Shown in pieces: positions 18,193-27,323 of a DNA stretch of 64,000 nt. The notes beneath the pieces are model-generated. The model was not told the origin of the DNA. It saw only the letters and a program-made list of their open reading frames with translations, and ran no database searches. The translations under genes were made by a program, and so were the position numbers. Origin of the DNA: Rhodococcus ruber NBRC 15591 (GTDB taxonomy: Bacteria > Actinomycetota > Actinomycetes > Mycobacteriales > Mycobacteriaceae); NCBI RefSeq assembly GCF_001894945.1, contig NZ_BCXE01000006.1:16282-80281 (forward strand). Direction: 5' to 3'. How positions within the stretch are numbered: the stretch's first letter is position 1; each line of letters opens with the position of its first letter.

Positions 18193-18699
18193 CTAGTGTT
18201 GATCGAGGGCGCCGGCGCGCAGCGCGGCGGCATTGATGCGGGTCAGCACGTCGTGCAGTTCCTCGAGCTCGGCGAGGCTCACCCCGAGCCGGCGCACCAC
18301 CGTTTCGGGCACCGTCTCCGCCCGTTTCCGCAGTGCACGTCCCGCGTCGGTGAGGTCGACGACGAGCTGACGCTCGTCCTGGGGGCTCCGGGTGCGGGTG
18401 ATCAGACCGAGCGACTCCAGTCGTTTGAGAAGCGGGGACAGGGTGGGCGAGTCCAGTTGGAGGGCCCGGCCGATTCCCTTGACCGACATCGGCGCGTCCC
18501 CCCACAACGCCAGCATCACGAGGTACTGCGGGTGGGTCAGGCCGAGCGGTTCGAGCACCGGCCGGTACACCGAAAGGACCGCGCGGTTGGTGACGGACAG
18601 GGCGAAGCAGACCTGACGGTCGAGGGCGAGGGGGTCGGCCGTCGCCCTCGACGACCCGGCTTCGGCCCCGGTCGAGTGGGGGCGGGCCTCCGTGCTCAT
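18193..18699 (-). CDS. ohrR: MarR family regulator, OhrR-like
   Basis: A 168-residue winged-helix regulator. The segment LDRQVCFALSVTNRAVLSVYRPVLEPLGLTHPQYLVMLALWGD matches OhrR proteins, whose single reactive cysteine (here Cys31) is oxidised by organic peroxides and releases DNA. The wing DERQLVVDLTDAG and DNA helix LDSPTLSPLLKRLESLGLI are intact. OhrR genes normally sit beside ohr, the organic hydroperoxide reductase, but none is seen here; the neighbour is the MHS permease. The start at 18699 is chosen for a TAGCAT hexamer 7 nt upstream and because the longer frame is arginine-rich. The symbol is by similarity and its target is unknown. Confidence 0.8.
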   Translation of the reverse strand: MSTEARPHSTGAEAGSSRATADPLALDRQVCFALSVTNRAVLSVYRPVLEPLGLTHPQYLVMLALWGDAPMSVKGIGRALQLDSPTLSPLLKRLESLGLITRTRSPQDERQLVVDLTDAGRALRKRAETVPETVVRRLGVSLAELEELHDVLTRINAAALRAGALDQH

Positions 18700-18706
18700 G
18701 GCCTCG

Positions 18707-18712
18707 ATGCTA
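18707..18712 (-). promoter_or_regulatory. Leaderless -10 element of the OhrR-like gene
   Basis: TAGCAT on the minus strand, 7 nt before the ATG at 18699, with no ribosome site. Confidence 0.5.
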
Positions 18713-19228
18713 CCCAACCGGAACCTGCCGGCGACGGTCGCCGGACGGGCCGCGCAGCGACTCCGGCGCCGGTATCGCAGGCCGACGAGAGATTCCGGCC
18801 GGTGTGGAGTCCCCGCGAGGTGGCATCGCCCCATGGGTAATGCCTCCGAAAAGGACTGTCGGACCGTCGATTACCGAATGAACGGGGCCCCGGTCGCCTC
18901 GATGCGTGAATCGCACTGCATCACAGAGCAATTCGACCTCCGCGGAGAGACGCCGTGAGACGGTCCGGTTGTGATCCTCGACGCCCGGTTCGCGAAGAAC
19001 GACTGGTTCGCGGACCACTCGGACAGGCGGAGCGGCGCAGCACGGCGGGCGCCGGAACCCGGGAGCGCCGTGCCGCGCACCCGGGATTCGAGGAACTCCC
19101 CACCATCCGGGCAGACGACACGCCAGACTGGATACCACCCGAGTTCGAGAAGTGCTACCGGCCGGAGGAATCGAAGAGCGCCGACGGCGACGAGTTGCGG
19201 TCTCGGCCGTGAAGGCAGGAGGAAATCG
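18713..19228. other. Intergenic region, no convincing gene
   Basis: About 515 bp between the OhrR-like gene and the DUF1254/1214 gene. Short frames here (for example 18955-19212 on the plus strand) lack a ribosome site and any recognisable fold. The base composition is slightly less GC-rich than in flanking genes (for example around 18835-18960). It must hold the promoter of the downstream gene. Confidence 0.4.
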
Positions 19229-20662
19229 ATGACCTCGCATGCGAACACCACACCTATTCCGCCCGGGATCGCGATGCCGGACGAGGTCCGGACCCGGTTG
19301 GGCACGTTGCGATTCTTCGACGGGGTCCCCGACGATGCGGCGACCCGGACGCTGTTCGACAACCTGGACTTCCAGCGGGCGGTCCAGGCGTACCTGCTGG
19401 GGCTGGCCCCGGTCGCCGTGGCGGCGATGCGTAAGGCGCTGGTGCAGTGGGGGCCGGTGAACGCCACCCTGGTGATGTGGGCGGACCTGGTCCATCCGCG
19501 ATTCCTCGGCCTTGTCTACAACACGAGCACCTCGTACCACTACGCCTGGCTCGACCTGCGCGACGGGCCAGTCGTCGTCGAGGTCCCCCCGAAGGTATAC
19601 GGCGCCGCAATCGATCCCTGGTGCCGGTGGGTGGTCGACGTGGGCCTCACCGGACCGGACCAGGGCCGCGGCGGCCGCTACCTGTTCGTGCCGCCGGGCT
19701 ACGCCGGGCAGGTGCCGGACGGTGACCGGGTGGTGCGGTCACGCACCGTCGGGTTGTGGGTGGGCTGGCGGGGTTTCCGGGACGAACACGGTGATCCGCG
19801 CCCGGCGGTGGAGATGGTCGAGGCGCACACCCGGATTCATCCGCTCTCCCAAGCGGACGATCCCCCGTCGACGCGGTTCGTGAACGTCTCCGCCGAGCCG
19901 ATGTGCGCCGTCGCCCCGGCCGACTTCCGGTTCTGGGAGATGCTCGACGAGGTGGTGCAGTCCGAACCGCCGGAGTCGGCCGACCCGCTCACCCTGGGCA
20001 TGTTCGCCTCGGTCGGGATCCGTCGGGGCAGGCCGTTCGCCCCGGACGAGCGGATGCGCGCGATCCTGACCGAGGCGGCGACGGTCGGGGACGCGACCGC
20101 CCGCGCGCTGACCTACCGGTTCCGCCACCAGGAGGCGTACTACTACCCCGGCCGCGCCTGGCGCTCGGGCTTCCTCGGCGGCTACTCGTGCACGGAGGAC
20201 GGGGCGTTGCTGCTCGACGCCGCCGCTCAACTCGACTTCTTGTACGGCAGTACCAGCCCGGCCTTCGATCAGAAGGCGGTCGGGACCGGGTCGCAGTACG
20301 CCCTCGCATTCGTCGACGCCACCGGCGCACCGTTCGACGGTGACCGGAGCTACCGGTTGCACGTGCCCCCGCACGTGCCCGTGAACAACTTCTGGTCGGT
20401 GCTGGTCTACGACACCCAGGCCCGGTCGATGCTGCAGACCGATCAGCAGTGGCCGTCGGTGACCAGCCAGGATGCGGACCTGGCCGTAAACGAGGACGGC
20501 TCGGTCGACGTCCACTTCGGGCCCGAACGACCCACCGAGGACTGCAACTGGATACAGAGCCTGCCCGGCAGGGGCTGGTTCGCCATGTTCCGGCTCTACG
20601 GGCCTCTGGAGCCATGGTTCGACAAGACCTGGAGGCTCCCGGACATCGAACCGGTCGGGTAG
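19229..20662 (+). CDS. DUF1254/DUF1214 domain protein
   Basis: A 477-residue protein of the DUF1254 plus DUF1214 family, widespread in actinomycetes and proteobacteria and of unknown reaction. The N-terminal half has RAVQAYLLGLAPVAVAAMRKAL and NTSTSYHYAWLDLRDGPVVVEVPPKVYGAAIDPW, typical of DUF1254. The C-terminal half has RSYRLHVPPHVPVNNFWSVLVYDTQARSMLQTDQQWPSVTSQ and NWIQSLPGRGWFAMFRLYGPLEPWFDKTWRLPDIE, typical of DUF1214. No signal peptide is seen. The ATG at 19229 follows aggagga, a strong site. It stands alone, with leftward genes after it. Confidence 0.85.
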   Translation: MTSHANTTPIPPGIAMPDEVRTRLGTLRFFDGVPDDAATRTLFDNLDFQRAVQAYLLGLAPVAVAAMRKALVQWGPVNATLVMWADLVHPRFLGLVYNTSTSYHYAWLDLRDGPVVVEVPPKVYGAAIDPWCRWVVDVGLTGPDQGRGGRYLFVPPGYAGQVPDGDRVVRSRTVGLWVGWRGFRDEHGDPRPAVEMVEAHTRIHPLSQADDPPSTRFVNVSAEPMCAVAPADFRFWEMLDEVVQSEPPESADPLTLGMFASVGIRRGRPFAPDERMRAILTEAATVGDATARALTYRFRHQEAYYYPGRAWRSGFLGGYSCTEDGALLLDAAAQLDFLYGSTSPAFDQKAVGTGSQYALAFVDATGAPFDGDRSYRLHVPPHVPVNNFWSVLVYDTQARSMLQTDQQWPSVTSQDADLAVNEDGSVDVHFGPERPTEDCNWIQSLPGRGWFAMFRLYGPLEPWFDKTWRLPDIEPVG

Positions 20663-20720
20663 CGACCGGGCCGACGGGCACCGCTTCGGCGGGTACGCGG
20701 CGCAGAACGCGAACTGCCGC

Positions 20721-20981
20721 TCATCCGGCTCGGTCCGCCTTCCATGTCCGGTGGCGATCCGGCAGGCACACCGCGCACGGGCGGTAGCCGGCTGCGACGG
20801 CGTCGGATTCGCCGGCAAAGAAGACCCGGTCCCGGACGTAGCCGCCGCGCGCGATCGCCCGCCGCGCCGCGCGGCAGTCGAGTCGTCCGTAGATCCGGCC
20901 GCGACGGTGGCCGCCCAGTGTGCCGGGGGCTGCGCTGAGGTGGGGACGTCCGTCGCTCCCGACGAGCGTGTAGTGGGTCAC
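20721..20981 (-). CDS. Ada-like metal-binding domain protein
   Basis: An 86-residue stand-alone relative of the zinc-binding N-domain of the Ada alkylation-response protein. It has YTLVGSDGRPHLSAAPGTLGGHRRGRIYGRLDCRAARRAIARGG, then DRVFFAGESDAVAAGYRPCAVCLPDRH. Ada uses four cysteines, one of which takes a methyl group from DNA phosphotriesters; here LDC and PCAVC give three, so a complete Zn site would need another ligand. The GTG start overlaps the stop of the upstream oxygenase gene by 4 bp (GTGA), showing that the two are made together. No methyltransferase or AraC domain is fused to it. Confidence 0.72.
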   Translation of the reverse strand: MTHYTLVGSDGRPHLSAAPGTLGGHRRGRIYGRLDCRAARRAIARGGYVRDRVFFAGESDAVAAGYRPCAVCLPDRHRTWKADRAG

Positions 20982-21700
20982 CGTGCGTCGTGCAGGACGA
21001 GGCCGAGGGTGTGGCGGACGCCGGCGCGGACGGTGCTGACCCCGTGCCGGACGGGGGAGCGGGTCCAGCCGCGCGTGGATCGGGTGGGCCGGTCGCGGGT
21101 CGTGAAGATCAGGGCGTGACCTTGCTGCAGCACCGTGGCGGTGCCCCGGGACTGCGCGCGGGCGCGTTGCTCGACGAGGAGGAACTCGCCGCCGAGGTGG
21201 TCGTGGCCGGGCCGGTCGAGGCCGATCACCACCTGCAGCGGGAACACCAGGTCGCCGTAGAGGTCGCGGTGCAGGGCGTTCCAGTCGCCGGCGGTGTAGC
21301 GCAGCAGCAGGGGCGTCGGCTCGGTCTGTCCCGCGGCGCGGCAGGCGTCGAGCCAGTCGCCGAACTCGTCGGGCCACGGCGCGGGGTCGCCGAGGCGCTG
21401 TGCCCAGTCCCGTGCGACGGGCAGCAGCCGGTGGTAGAACGCCGCGCGCAACCGGGTGATGCCCTCGGGTACGGGACTGCCGAAATAGCGGTAGGTGCCT
21501 TTGCCGAAGCGATACCGCGCCATGTCGATCGTGCTGCGGAAGCGGCGTTCGTCGTCCCACATCGCGGTGACGCGTGCGCACTCGTCCGCGGTGAGCAGCG
21601 GCCCGGTCTGCGCGCACCCCGTCGCGTCGAGCTCGGCGACGAGCGCCGGCCAGTCCTGAGCCTCGACCCGCGCGGTGAGCGAGTCGGTCCGGTTGGTCAT
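20978..21700 (-). CDS. 2-oxoglutarate/Fe(II)-dependent oxygenase
   Basis: A 240-residue 2OG-Fe(II) oxygenase. The iron-binding HxD motif is in DWNALHRDLYGDLVFPLQVVIGLDRPG, and the distal histidine region is VRHTLGLVLHDAR at the C-terminus, with the intervening HLGGEFLLVEQRARAQSRGTATVLQQGHALIFTTRDRP. The strand order matches the AlkB/prolyl-hydroxylase-like 2OG-FeII group that acts on proteins or nucleic acids. Its partner is the overlapping Ada-like gene, which makes a DNA- or RNA-repair role plausible but unproven. The ATG at 21700 is preceded by ggaggaacg. The gene is leftward, next to a MarR gene. Confidence 0.8.
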   Translation of the reverse strand: MTNRTDSLTARVEAQDWPALVAELDATGCAQTGPLLTADECARVTAMWDDERRFRSTIDMARYRFGKGTYRYFGSPVPEGITRLRAAFYHRLLPVARDWAQRLGDPAPWPDEFGDWLDACRAAGQTEPTPLLLRYTAGDWNALHRDLYGDLVFPLQVVIGLDRPGHDHLGGEFLLVEQRARAQSRGTATVLQQGHALIFTTRDRPTRSTRGWTRSPVRHGVSTVRAGVRHTLGLVLHDAR

Positions 21701-21848
21701 CGTTCCTCCTCCGGCCGGGCAGTCCACCCCGTAGACGCTCGTCGGGCGGGAAACGTGAGATCCGGCCGGGAGGTTCTCGCGGCGAACGGGAGGAAACCGG
21801 CGACGCCACTCGCGCGTTGCCGCGACAACCTCCCGCTCGTCGCGGCAG

Positions 21849-22274
21849 TCACCCGTCGGCGAGCTTGGTGAGCAGGCGGGCGAGTTCGGTGCGTTCGGGG
21901 CCGTCGAGACGGGCGAAGAACTCGGTGGCCTCGGCGTCGCGCGCGGCATCGAGTTCGGCGGCGATGCGGCGGCCCTCGTCGGTGAGGTGGACGCACACGG
22001 CGCGACGGTCGGCGGGGTCGGCGACGCGGCGGGTCAGGCCGCGGGTCTCGAGCCGGTCGATCACCTCGGTGGCCGAGCGCGGCGCGATGCGCAGCGCCTT
22101 GGCGACGTCACCGAGGCGCAGCGGCTCGGGGGAGTGCCCGACGACGTGCAGCGCGCGGTGCTCGTGCGGGGACAGCTCCCACGGACCGAGGGTGGCGTGC
22201 CAGCGGCGGCGCAGCGTGCGGGTGGCGGTCATCAGCAGGTCGCGCAGCGCCGGGTCGGTGGGGACGTCGGACAT
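21849..22274 (-). CDS. MarR family regulator of the adjacent ABC exporter
   Basis: A 141-residue winged-helix regulator: ELSPHEHRALHVVGHSPEPLRLGDVAKALRIAPRSATEVIDRLETRGLTRRVADPADRRAVCVHLTDEG is a complete MarR DNA-binding domain. It is divergent from an ABC exporter gene, and a perfect 8-bp inverted repeat (22300-22320) lies between them. The simplest reading is a repressor of the exporter and itself, released by the exported drug. I start at ATG 22274 (MSDVPT); the in-frame ATG at 22286 sits only 1-2 nt from the gagg ribosome site. Confidence 0.85.
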   Translation of the reverse strand: MSDVPTDPALRDLLMTATRTLRRRWHATLGPWELSPHEHRALHVVGHSPEPLRLGDVAKALRIAPRSATEVIDRLETRGLTRRVADPADRRAVCVHLTDEGRRIAAELDAARDAEATEFFARLDGPERTELARLLTKLADG

Positions 22275-22299
22275 GATGCGGATCATACCTCACTTGACG

Positions 22300-22320
22300 G
22301 TTGCCTCTTAGTGAGGCAAC
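22300..22320. promoter_or_regulatory. Probable MarR operator
   Basis: Perfect inverted repeat gttgcctc-ttagt-gaggcaac in the divergent region between the MarR and ABC genes. A TTGACG hexamer at 22294-22299 abuts it, so a bound regulator would cover the promoter. Confidence 0.6.
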
Positions 22321-22362
22321 CTCAACAAGTACGTTTCGTGCCTCACGAAGGAGGTGACGGGC

Positions 22363-24198
22363 ATGATGCAGCCTCCGCCCGGCGGCGGGCCGGGACCGAT
22401 GCGGCACGCCAAGCCCGACCCGCGCGACCGCGCCCAGCTCGAGGAATCCCCCGTGAGCGTGCGCCGCATCGGCGCGCTCTTCGCGCCCTACCGCTGGCAG
22501 GTTGCGCTCGTCGTCGGGCTCATCGTGGTCTCGTCGGTGATCACGCTCGCCAACCCGTTCCTCGTCCGCACCCTCATCGACCACGCGATTCCCGACCAGG
22601 ACGTGCCGCTGCTGCTCGGCGCCGTCGGGGCGATGCTTGCCGTCACCGTCGTCGCCTCGATCCTCGGCGTGGTGCAGACGTGGATCTCCACCACGGTGGG
22701 CCAGCACGTCATGCACGACCTGCGCACCCGCGTGTTCGACCATCTGCAGCGGCAGTCCCTCGGCTTCTTCACCCGCACCCGCGGCGGGGAGATCCAGTCC
22801 CGGCTGACCAACGACATCGGCGGCATGCAGAACGTCGTCACCTCCACGGCGACCTCGATCGCCTCCAACGTCACCACCGTCGTCGGCACGGCCGTCGCGA
22901 TGGCGGTGCTCAGCTGGCGGCTGTCGCTGCTGTCCCTGCTGGTGCTGCCGCCGGCGATCTGGCTCACCCGCAAGGTCGCCCTGATGCGCCGCGAGATCAC
23001 CACCGTGCGCCAGCGTCGGCTCGCCGACATGCAGACCCAGATCGAGGAGAGCCTCTCGCTCAGCGGCGTCCTGCTCGGCAAGATCCTCGGCACCGGTCCC
23101 GCCATGTCGGAGCGCTTCGCCCGCACCTCCACCGAACTCGCCGACCTCGAGGTCCGCTCCCAGTTGTCCGGGCGCTGGCGCATGGCCACGATGAACATCG
23201 TCTTCGCCGCCATCCCGGCCCTGCTCTACCTCGTCGCCGGCCTGCCCGCGACGTCGGGCGGGATGACGATCGGCACCCTCGTCGCGTTCACCGGCCTGCA
23301 GGCCACCCTGTTCCGGCCGCTGATGAGCCTGCTCGACGTGGGCGTGTCGGTCACCGGGTCGCTGGCGCTGTTCAGCCGCATCTTCGAGTACCTCGACTTG
23401 ACCGTCGAGATCGGCGAACCCGCGAAGCCGGTGCACCTGGACCTCGGGCGCGTCGCCGGCGCCGTGCGGTTCGACGACGTCCGCTTCCGCTACGACGGTG
23501 CCGACCGGGACGCGCTCGCCGGCATCACCCTCGACGTGCCGGCGGGCTCGCACGTCGCGCTCGTCGGCGAAACCGGTTCAGGAAAAACAACTCTCGGGTC
23601 GCTCGTCGCGCGACTGTACGACCCCACGTCGGGGCGGGTGACGATCGACGGCGTCGACGTGCGCGACCTGCCGCTCGCCGACGTCGCGAGCCTGGTCGGT
23701 GTGGTCTCCCAGGAGACGTACCTGCTGCACGCCACGGTCCGGGAGAACCTGCGTCATGCCAAGCCCGACGCGACCGACGCCGAGATCGAGCAGGCCGCGC
23801 GCGCCGCGCACATCCACGACCTGCTGTGCTCGCTGCCGGACGGCTACGACACCGTCGTCGGGGCGCGCGGGCACCGCTTCTCCGGCGGCGAGAAGCAGCG
23901 CCTCGCCATCGCCCGCACCCTGCTGCGCGCCCCGCGCATCCTGGTGCTGGACGAGGCGACCAGCGCCCTCGACAACGAGACCGAACGCGCGGTGCAGGCC
24001 GCGCTGGACGCGGCCCGCCGCGATCGCACGACCCTCACCGTCGCGCACCGCCTCTCGACCGTCCGCGACGCCGACACCATCGTCGTCCTCGACCGCGGCC
24101 GCATCGTGGAGCAGGGCAGCCACGACGAACTGCTCGCCCGCGACGGCCGATACGCCGCGCTCGCGGCCCGCACACAACCACAGGAAGTCGGCGTGTGA
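22363..24198 (+). CDS. ABC exporter, fused membrane-ATPase (multidrug/lipid type)
   Basis: A 611-residue half-transporter with six membrane helices in residues about 45-320, then an ATPase domain. The N-terminus is Pro/Gly-rich. ATPase motifs: Walker A GETGSGKTTLGSL, Q-loop VSQETYLLHATVRENL, signature FSGGEKQRLAIARTLL, Walker B ILVLDEATSALD and the switch His in VAHRLSTV, all intact. It should dimerise to export lipophilic compounds. I start at ATG 22363: the GTG at 22354 falls inside the ribosome site aaggaggtg that serves the ATG. Its stop is 7 bp from the stop of the convergent isochorismatase gene. A role in siderophore export is possible, but its MarR partner argues for drug efflux. Confidence 0.9.
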   Translation: MMQPPPGGGPGPMRHAKPDPRDRAQLEESPVSVRRIGALFAPYRWQVALVVGLIVVSSVITLANPFLVRTLIDHAIPDQDVPLLLGAVGAMLAVTVVASILGVVQTWISTTVGQHVMHDLRTRVFDHLQRQSLGFFTRTRGGEIQSRLTNDIGGMQNVVTSTATSIASNVTTVVGTAVAMAVLSWRLSLLSLLVLPPAIWLTRKVALMRREITTVRQRRLADMQTQIEESLSLSGVLLGKILGTGPAMSERFARTSTELADLEVRSQLSGRWRMATMNIVFAAIPALLYLVAGLPATSGGMTIGTLVAFTGLQATLFRPLMSLLDVGVSVTGSLALFSRIFEYLDLTVEIGEPAKPVHLDLGRVAGAVRFDDVRFRYDGADRDALAGITLDVPAGSHVALVGETGSGKTTLGSLVARLYDPTSGRVTIDGVDVRDLPLADVASLVGVVSQETYLLHATVRENLRHAKPDATDAEIEQAARAAHIHDLLCSLPDGYDTVVGARGHRFSGGEKQRLAIARTLLRAPRILVLDEATSALDNETERAVQAALDAARRDRTTLTVAHRLSTVRDADTIVVLDRGRIVEQGSHDELLARDGRYAALAARTQPQEVGV

Positions 24199-24205
24199 CC
24201 GCCGC

Positions 24206-24859
24206 TCAGCCGGACACCGAAAGGGCGCCGGTCCGCAGGCGCCGCACCGCGTCCGCCGCCGGCACCACGGCGGCGCATCGCGCCGCGAGGTACTGCAGCG
24301 CCTCGGTGTGCTCCCGCCGGGAGAAGTCCGCGACCCCGTCCGCGACGACGAAGACCTGCACATCCCGCATGAACCCGTCCAGCGCGGTGCTCAGGCACCC
24401 GATGTGGGCGTAGACGCCGGTCACGACGAGCTGGTCCCGGCCCCACGCGTGCATCCGCTCCCGCAGGTCGGTGCGGATGAATGCGCTGTAGCGCCACTTG
24501 GTGAGCTGCACGTCGTCCTCGCGCGGCGCGAGTTCGGCGACGACGGACGTCAGAGCCGGGTCGTCGGCCAGGCCGGGACCCCAGAAGTCGGTGAGCAGGG
24601 CGCGCTCGGCGGGATCCTGATCGCCCGGCTGGGCGGTGTAGACGACGGGAATGCCCGCCTCGTACGCCGACTGCCGGATCGTATCGATGTTCGGCACCAC
24701 CGTGGCCAGCGGATCCGCCGTGCGGTCGAACGCGCGGACGAAGTACTCCTGCATGTCGTGCACGAGCAGCACCGCCCGCCGCGGATCGATCGTCCAGTCG
24801 ACGGTGTTCTCCGGCAGGTCCGTGGGCATCGGATAGGAGACGGACTTCGGCAGGGCCAT
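24206..24859 (-). CDS. entB: Isochorismatase (EntB without carrier domain)
   Basis: This 217-residue enzyme hydrolyses isochorismate to 2,3-dihydro-2,3-dihydroxybenzoate plus pyruvate. The catalytic residues Asp35 (LLVHDMQEYF), Lys121 (LTKWRYSAF) and Cys155 (GVYAHIGCLSTALDGFMRD) match EntB/DhbB. EntB and DhbB run to about 285-310 residues because they carry an aryl carrier domain at the C-terminus; here the protein ends after the isochorismatase domain. The missing carrier is encoded separately at 51629-51868. It is last in a leftward operon, 28 bp behind entE. Confidence 0.92.
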   Translation of the reverse strand: MALPKSVSYPMPTDLPENTVDWTIDPRRAVLLVHDMQEYFVRAFDRTADPLATVVPNIDTIRQSAYEAGIPVVYTAQPGDQDPAERALLTDFWGPGLADDPALTSVVAELAPREDDVQLTKWRYSAFIRTDLRERMHAWGRDQLVVTGVYAHIGCLSTALDGFMRDVQVFVVADGVADFSRREHTEALQYLAARCAAVVPAADAVRRLRTGALSVSG

Positions 24860-24887
24860 GGCGGGATTCGCTTTCTGTCGTCGGGGA

Positions 24888-26537
24888 TCAGTGCTGCAGG
24901 GTGGCGGCGAGCGCGCGGCGCAGCTCGGCGCGGCTGGTCTTGCCCACTCCGGTGACGGGGAAGGCGTCGACGAGGACCACCTTGTCGGGGATCTTGTACG
25001 CGGCCAGGCCCCGTTCCCGCAGGAACGCCTTCAGCGCCGGGGCTTTCGGCGTGGTCCCGTCGGCCACGACGAACACGCACGTGCGCTCCCCGAGGTAGGC
25101 GTCGGGCACGGCGACCACCGTGGCGTCCAGGACGTGGGGGTGGGCGAGCAGGTGGTTCTCCACCTCTTCGGCGGCGATCTTCTCGCCGCCCCGGTTGATC
25201 TGATCCTTCGCGCGGCCCTCGACGACGACGTAGCCGTCCTCGGTCAGGCGCACGAGATCGCCGGTGCGGTAGAACCCGTCGGGGGTGAACGCCGTCGCGT
25301 TGTGCTCGGGCGCGGCGTAGTAGCCGCGGATCGTGTACGGGCCGCGGGTGAGCAGGTGGCCCGTCGCGCCGGGGGCGACGGGCCGATCCTCGTCGTCGAC
25401 GATCCGGATCTCGTCGTGCGGGCTGATGGGACGGCCCTGCGTGCCGACGACGGTGGTGTCGGGGTCGTCGAGCCGGGTGTAGTTGACCAGGCCCTCCGCC
25501 ATCCCGAACACCTGCTGCAGGGTGCAGCCGAGTTCGGGCGTCACCCGCGCGGCCGCTTCGGCACCGAACTTCGCCCCGCCGACCTGCAGGACCCGCAGCG
25601 ACGACAGGTCCCGCTCGGTGCGGGCCCGCGCCGCGAGCCACGCCAGGGCGAGCGGGGGCACGAGCGAGGCCATGGTGATCCCCTCCCGCTCGATCAGCTC
25701 GAAGGCGGTGTCGGGGCTCGGGTCCGGGGCCAGCACGACCGTGCCTCCGGCGTGCAGGACGCCGAGGATCCCGGGTGAGCTCATCGGGAAGTTGTGTGCC
25801 GCCGGCAGAACCACGAGCATCCGGGTGCCGGCGTCGACGCCGCAGATGCGGGCCGACTCGCGCACGGAGTACAGGTAGTCGGTGTGGGTGCGCGGGATCA
25901 GCTTCGGTGTGCCGGTCGTCCCACCCGAGAGCTGCAGGAACGCCACGGATTCCGGGTCGACGTCGGCGCACGCGTCCGGCTCGTGTGCGCGCAGCGCGTC
26001 GAGCGCGGTGAACTCCTGCGCGTCGCCGGCGACGATCACGACCGGGGGCCGGTCGAGAGCCGCGCACACCTGCCGGGCCAGCGCCCGGTAGTCGATTCCG
26101 CCGTGCTCGCCGGCGATCACGTACGCGGCGGCGTCGGTGAACCGGCAGAAGTACCCGATCTCGGCGCTGCGGTGCGCGGGCAGCGCGAACACCGGCAGCG
26201 CACCGAGACGGAACACCGCGAAGACCACCTCGGTGTACTCGACGATGTTGGGTAGCTGCACCAGGACCCGGTCGCCGCGCTGCACCCCGGCCGCCGCGAG
26301 GCCCGCGGCGATCCGGTCCGCCGTGTCGGACAGCTCGCGGTAGGTGATCCGTCGCTCGGTGCCGTGGGCGTCGCGGCCGACGAGCGCGACGCGCTCGCCG
26401 TGACGGTCGGCCCGGCCGGACAGGAACCGGACGAACGTCTCGTCCGTCCAGTAACCCGCGGCGCGGTAGAGTTCCGCGAACTCCCGCGGGTAGCCGGCGG
26501 TGGCGGCCAGGGGAGTCCGGGTGGCGGCGATCGTCAC
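24888..26537 (-). CDS. entE: 2,3-dihydroxybenzoate-AMP ligase
   Basis: This 549-residue stand-alone adenylation enzyme activates 2,3-dihydroxybenzoate (DHB) with ATP and loads it on an aryl carrier protein. Motifs: the AMP-binding loop [17 protein letters not shown], the aryl-acid pocket signature [16 protein letters not shown] (EntE has NYPMSSPG), [26 protein letters not shown], and the C-terminal [12 protein letters not shown] with its catalytic lysine. The N/S pattern in HNFPMSS is diagnostic for DHB or salicylate. The neighbouring entA and entC make DHB the likely substrate. It lies 15 bp after entA. Confidence 0.93.
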   Translation of the reverse strand: MTIAATRTPLAATAGYPREFAELYRAAGYWTDETFVRFLSGRADRHGERVALVGRDAHGTERRITYRELSDTADRIAAGLAAAGVQRGDRVLVQLPNIVEYTEVVFAVFRLGALPVFALPAHRSAEIGYFCRFTDAAAYVIAGEHGGIDYRALARQVCAALDRPPVVIVAGDAQEFTALDALRAHEPDACADVDPESVAFLQLSGGTTGTPKLIPRTHTDYLYSVRESARICGVDAGTRMLVVLPAAHNFPMSSPGILGVLHAGGTVVLAPDPSPDTAFELIEREGITMASLVPPLALAWLAARARTERDLSSLRVLQVGGAKFGAEAAARVTPELGCTLQQVFGMAEGLVNYTRLDDPDTTVVGTQGRPISPHDEIRIVDDEDRPVAPGATGHLLTRGPYTIRGYYAAPEHNATAFTPDGFYRTGDLVRLTEDGYVVVEGRAKDQINRGGEKIAAEEVENHLLAHPHVLDATVVAVPDAYLGERTCVFVVADGTTPKAPALKAFLRERGLAAYKIPDKVVLVDAFPVTGVGKTSRAELRRALAATLQH

Positions 26538-26552
26538 GGGGGTCCTTTCGGG

Positions 26553-27323
26553 TCAGGCGCGCAGCGTGGCGCCGCCGTCGACGTACAGGGTCTGCATGGT
26601 GATGTGGCGGGCGCGGTCCGAGAGCAGGAACGCGACGGCGTCCGCGATGTCGGCGGGCTCGGCGATGCGGCCCAGCGGAATACCCACCTTGAACGAGGTC
26701 GCGTCGCCGTCGATCGCGGTGCGGGCACCCGCGTCGTCGCCCGGATCCGGCCACAGGGACCGTTGCATCGCGGTGTCCGTGGAACCGGGCGCGACGACGT
26801 TGGCGCGCACCCCGAATCGGGCCAGCTCGAGACCGAGCACCCGGACGATCATGTGGGCGGCGGACTTCGACGCCCCGTAGGCGCCCATCCCGACGCGGGG
26901 CACCCCCGCCGAGTTGGAGCCGACCGTGACGATCGCGCCGCGGCGACGTTCGCGCATTCCGCGGCCGACGACGCGCAGCACGTTGACCAGGCCGGTGACG
27001 TTGACGTCGAACATCTTCCGCCACTCGGCGGGATCGCAGTCGAGCACCGATCCGGTGGTGAACACACCCGCGACGTGGGCCAGCGCGTCGACCGGCCCGT
27101 GCTCGGCTTCCACCCGGGCGACCGCCTCGGCGACGGCGGCCGCATCGCACACGTCGAGACCGTGCACGGGAGCGGGCACGTCGAGCAGCGCGGCGGTCTC
27201 GGCCAGGCCGTCGAGATCCCGATCGGCGAGGACGACGCGGTGCCCGGCCCCCGCGAGGGTGCGGGCGGTGGCGCGGCCGATGCCGTGGGCCGCGCCGACG
27301 ACGAGGGTGACGGACCGGCTCAT
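26553..27323 (-). CDS. entA: 2,3-dihydro-2,3-dihydroxybenzoate dehydrogenase
   Basis: A 256-residue short-chain dehydrogenase that oxidises 2,3-dihydro-DHB to DHB with NAD. The cofactor loop is VVGAAHGIGRATA and the catalytic set is Ser in VTVGSNSAGVPRVG with YGASKSAA. The segment SNSAGVPRVGMGAYGASKSA is particular to EntA-like enzymes. The ATG at 27323 overlaps the entC stop (ATGA), so entC and entA are coupled. Longer in-frame starts only add arginine-rich shadow sequence from the entC region. Confidence 0.92.
   Translation of the reverse strand: MSRSVTLVVGAAHGIGRATARTLAGAGHRVVLADRDLDGLAETAALLDVPAPVHGLDVCDAAAVAEAVARVEAEHGPVDALAHVAGVFTTGSVLDCDPAEWRKMFDVNVTGLVNVLRVVGRGMRERRRGAIVTVGSNSAGVPRVGMGAYGASKSAAHMIVRVLGLELARFGVRANVVAPGSTDTAMQRSLWPDPGDDAGARTAIDGDATSFKVGIPLGRIAEPADIADAVAFLLSDRARHITMQTLYVDGGATLRA

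Noticed and set aside
18955..19212. 85-codon plus-strand frame upstream of the DUF1254/1214 gene
   Set aside because: There is no ribosome site and no recognisable fold, and it is arginine-rich like other shadow frames.
22354..22362. GTG start for the ABC exporter
   Set aside because: It falls inside the Shine-Dalgarno sequence that serves the ATG at 22363.
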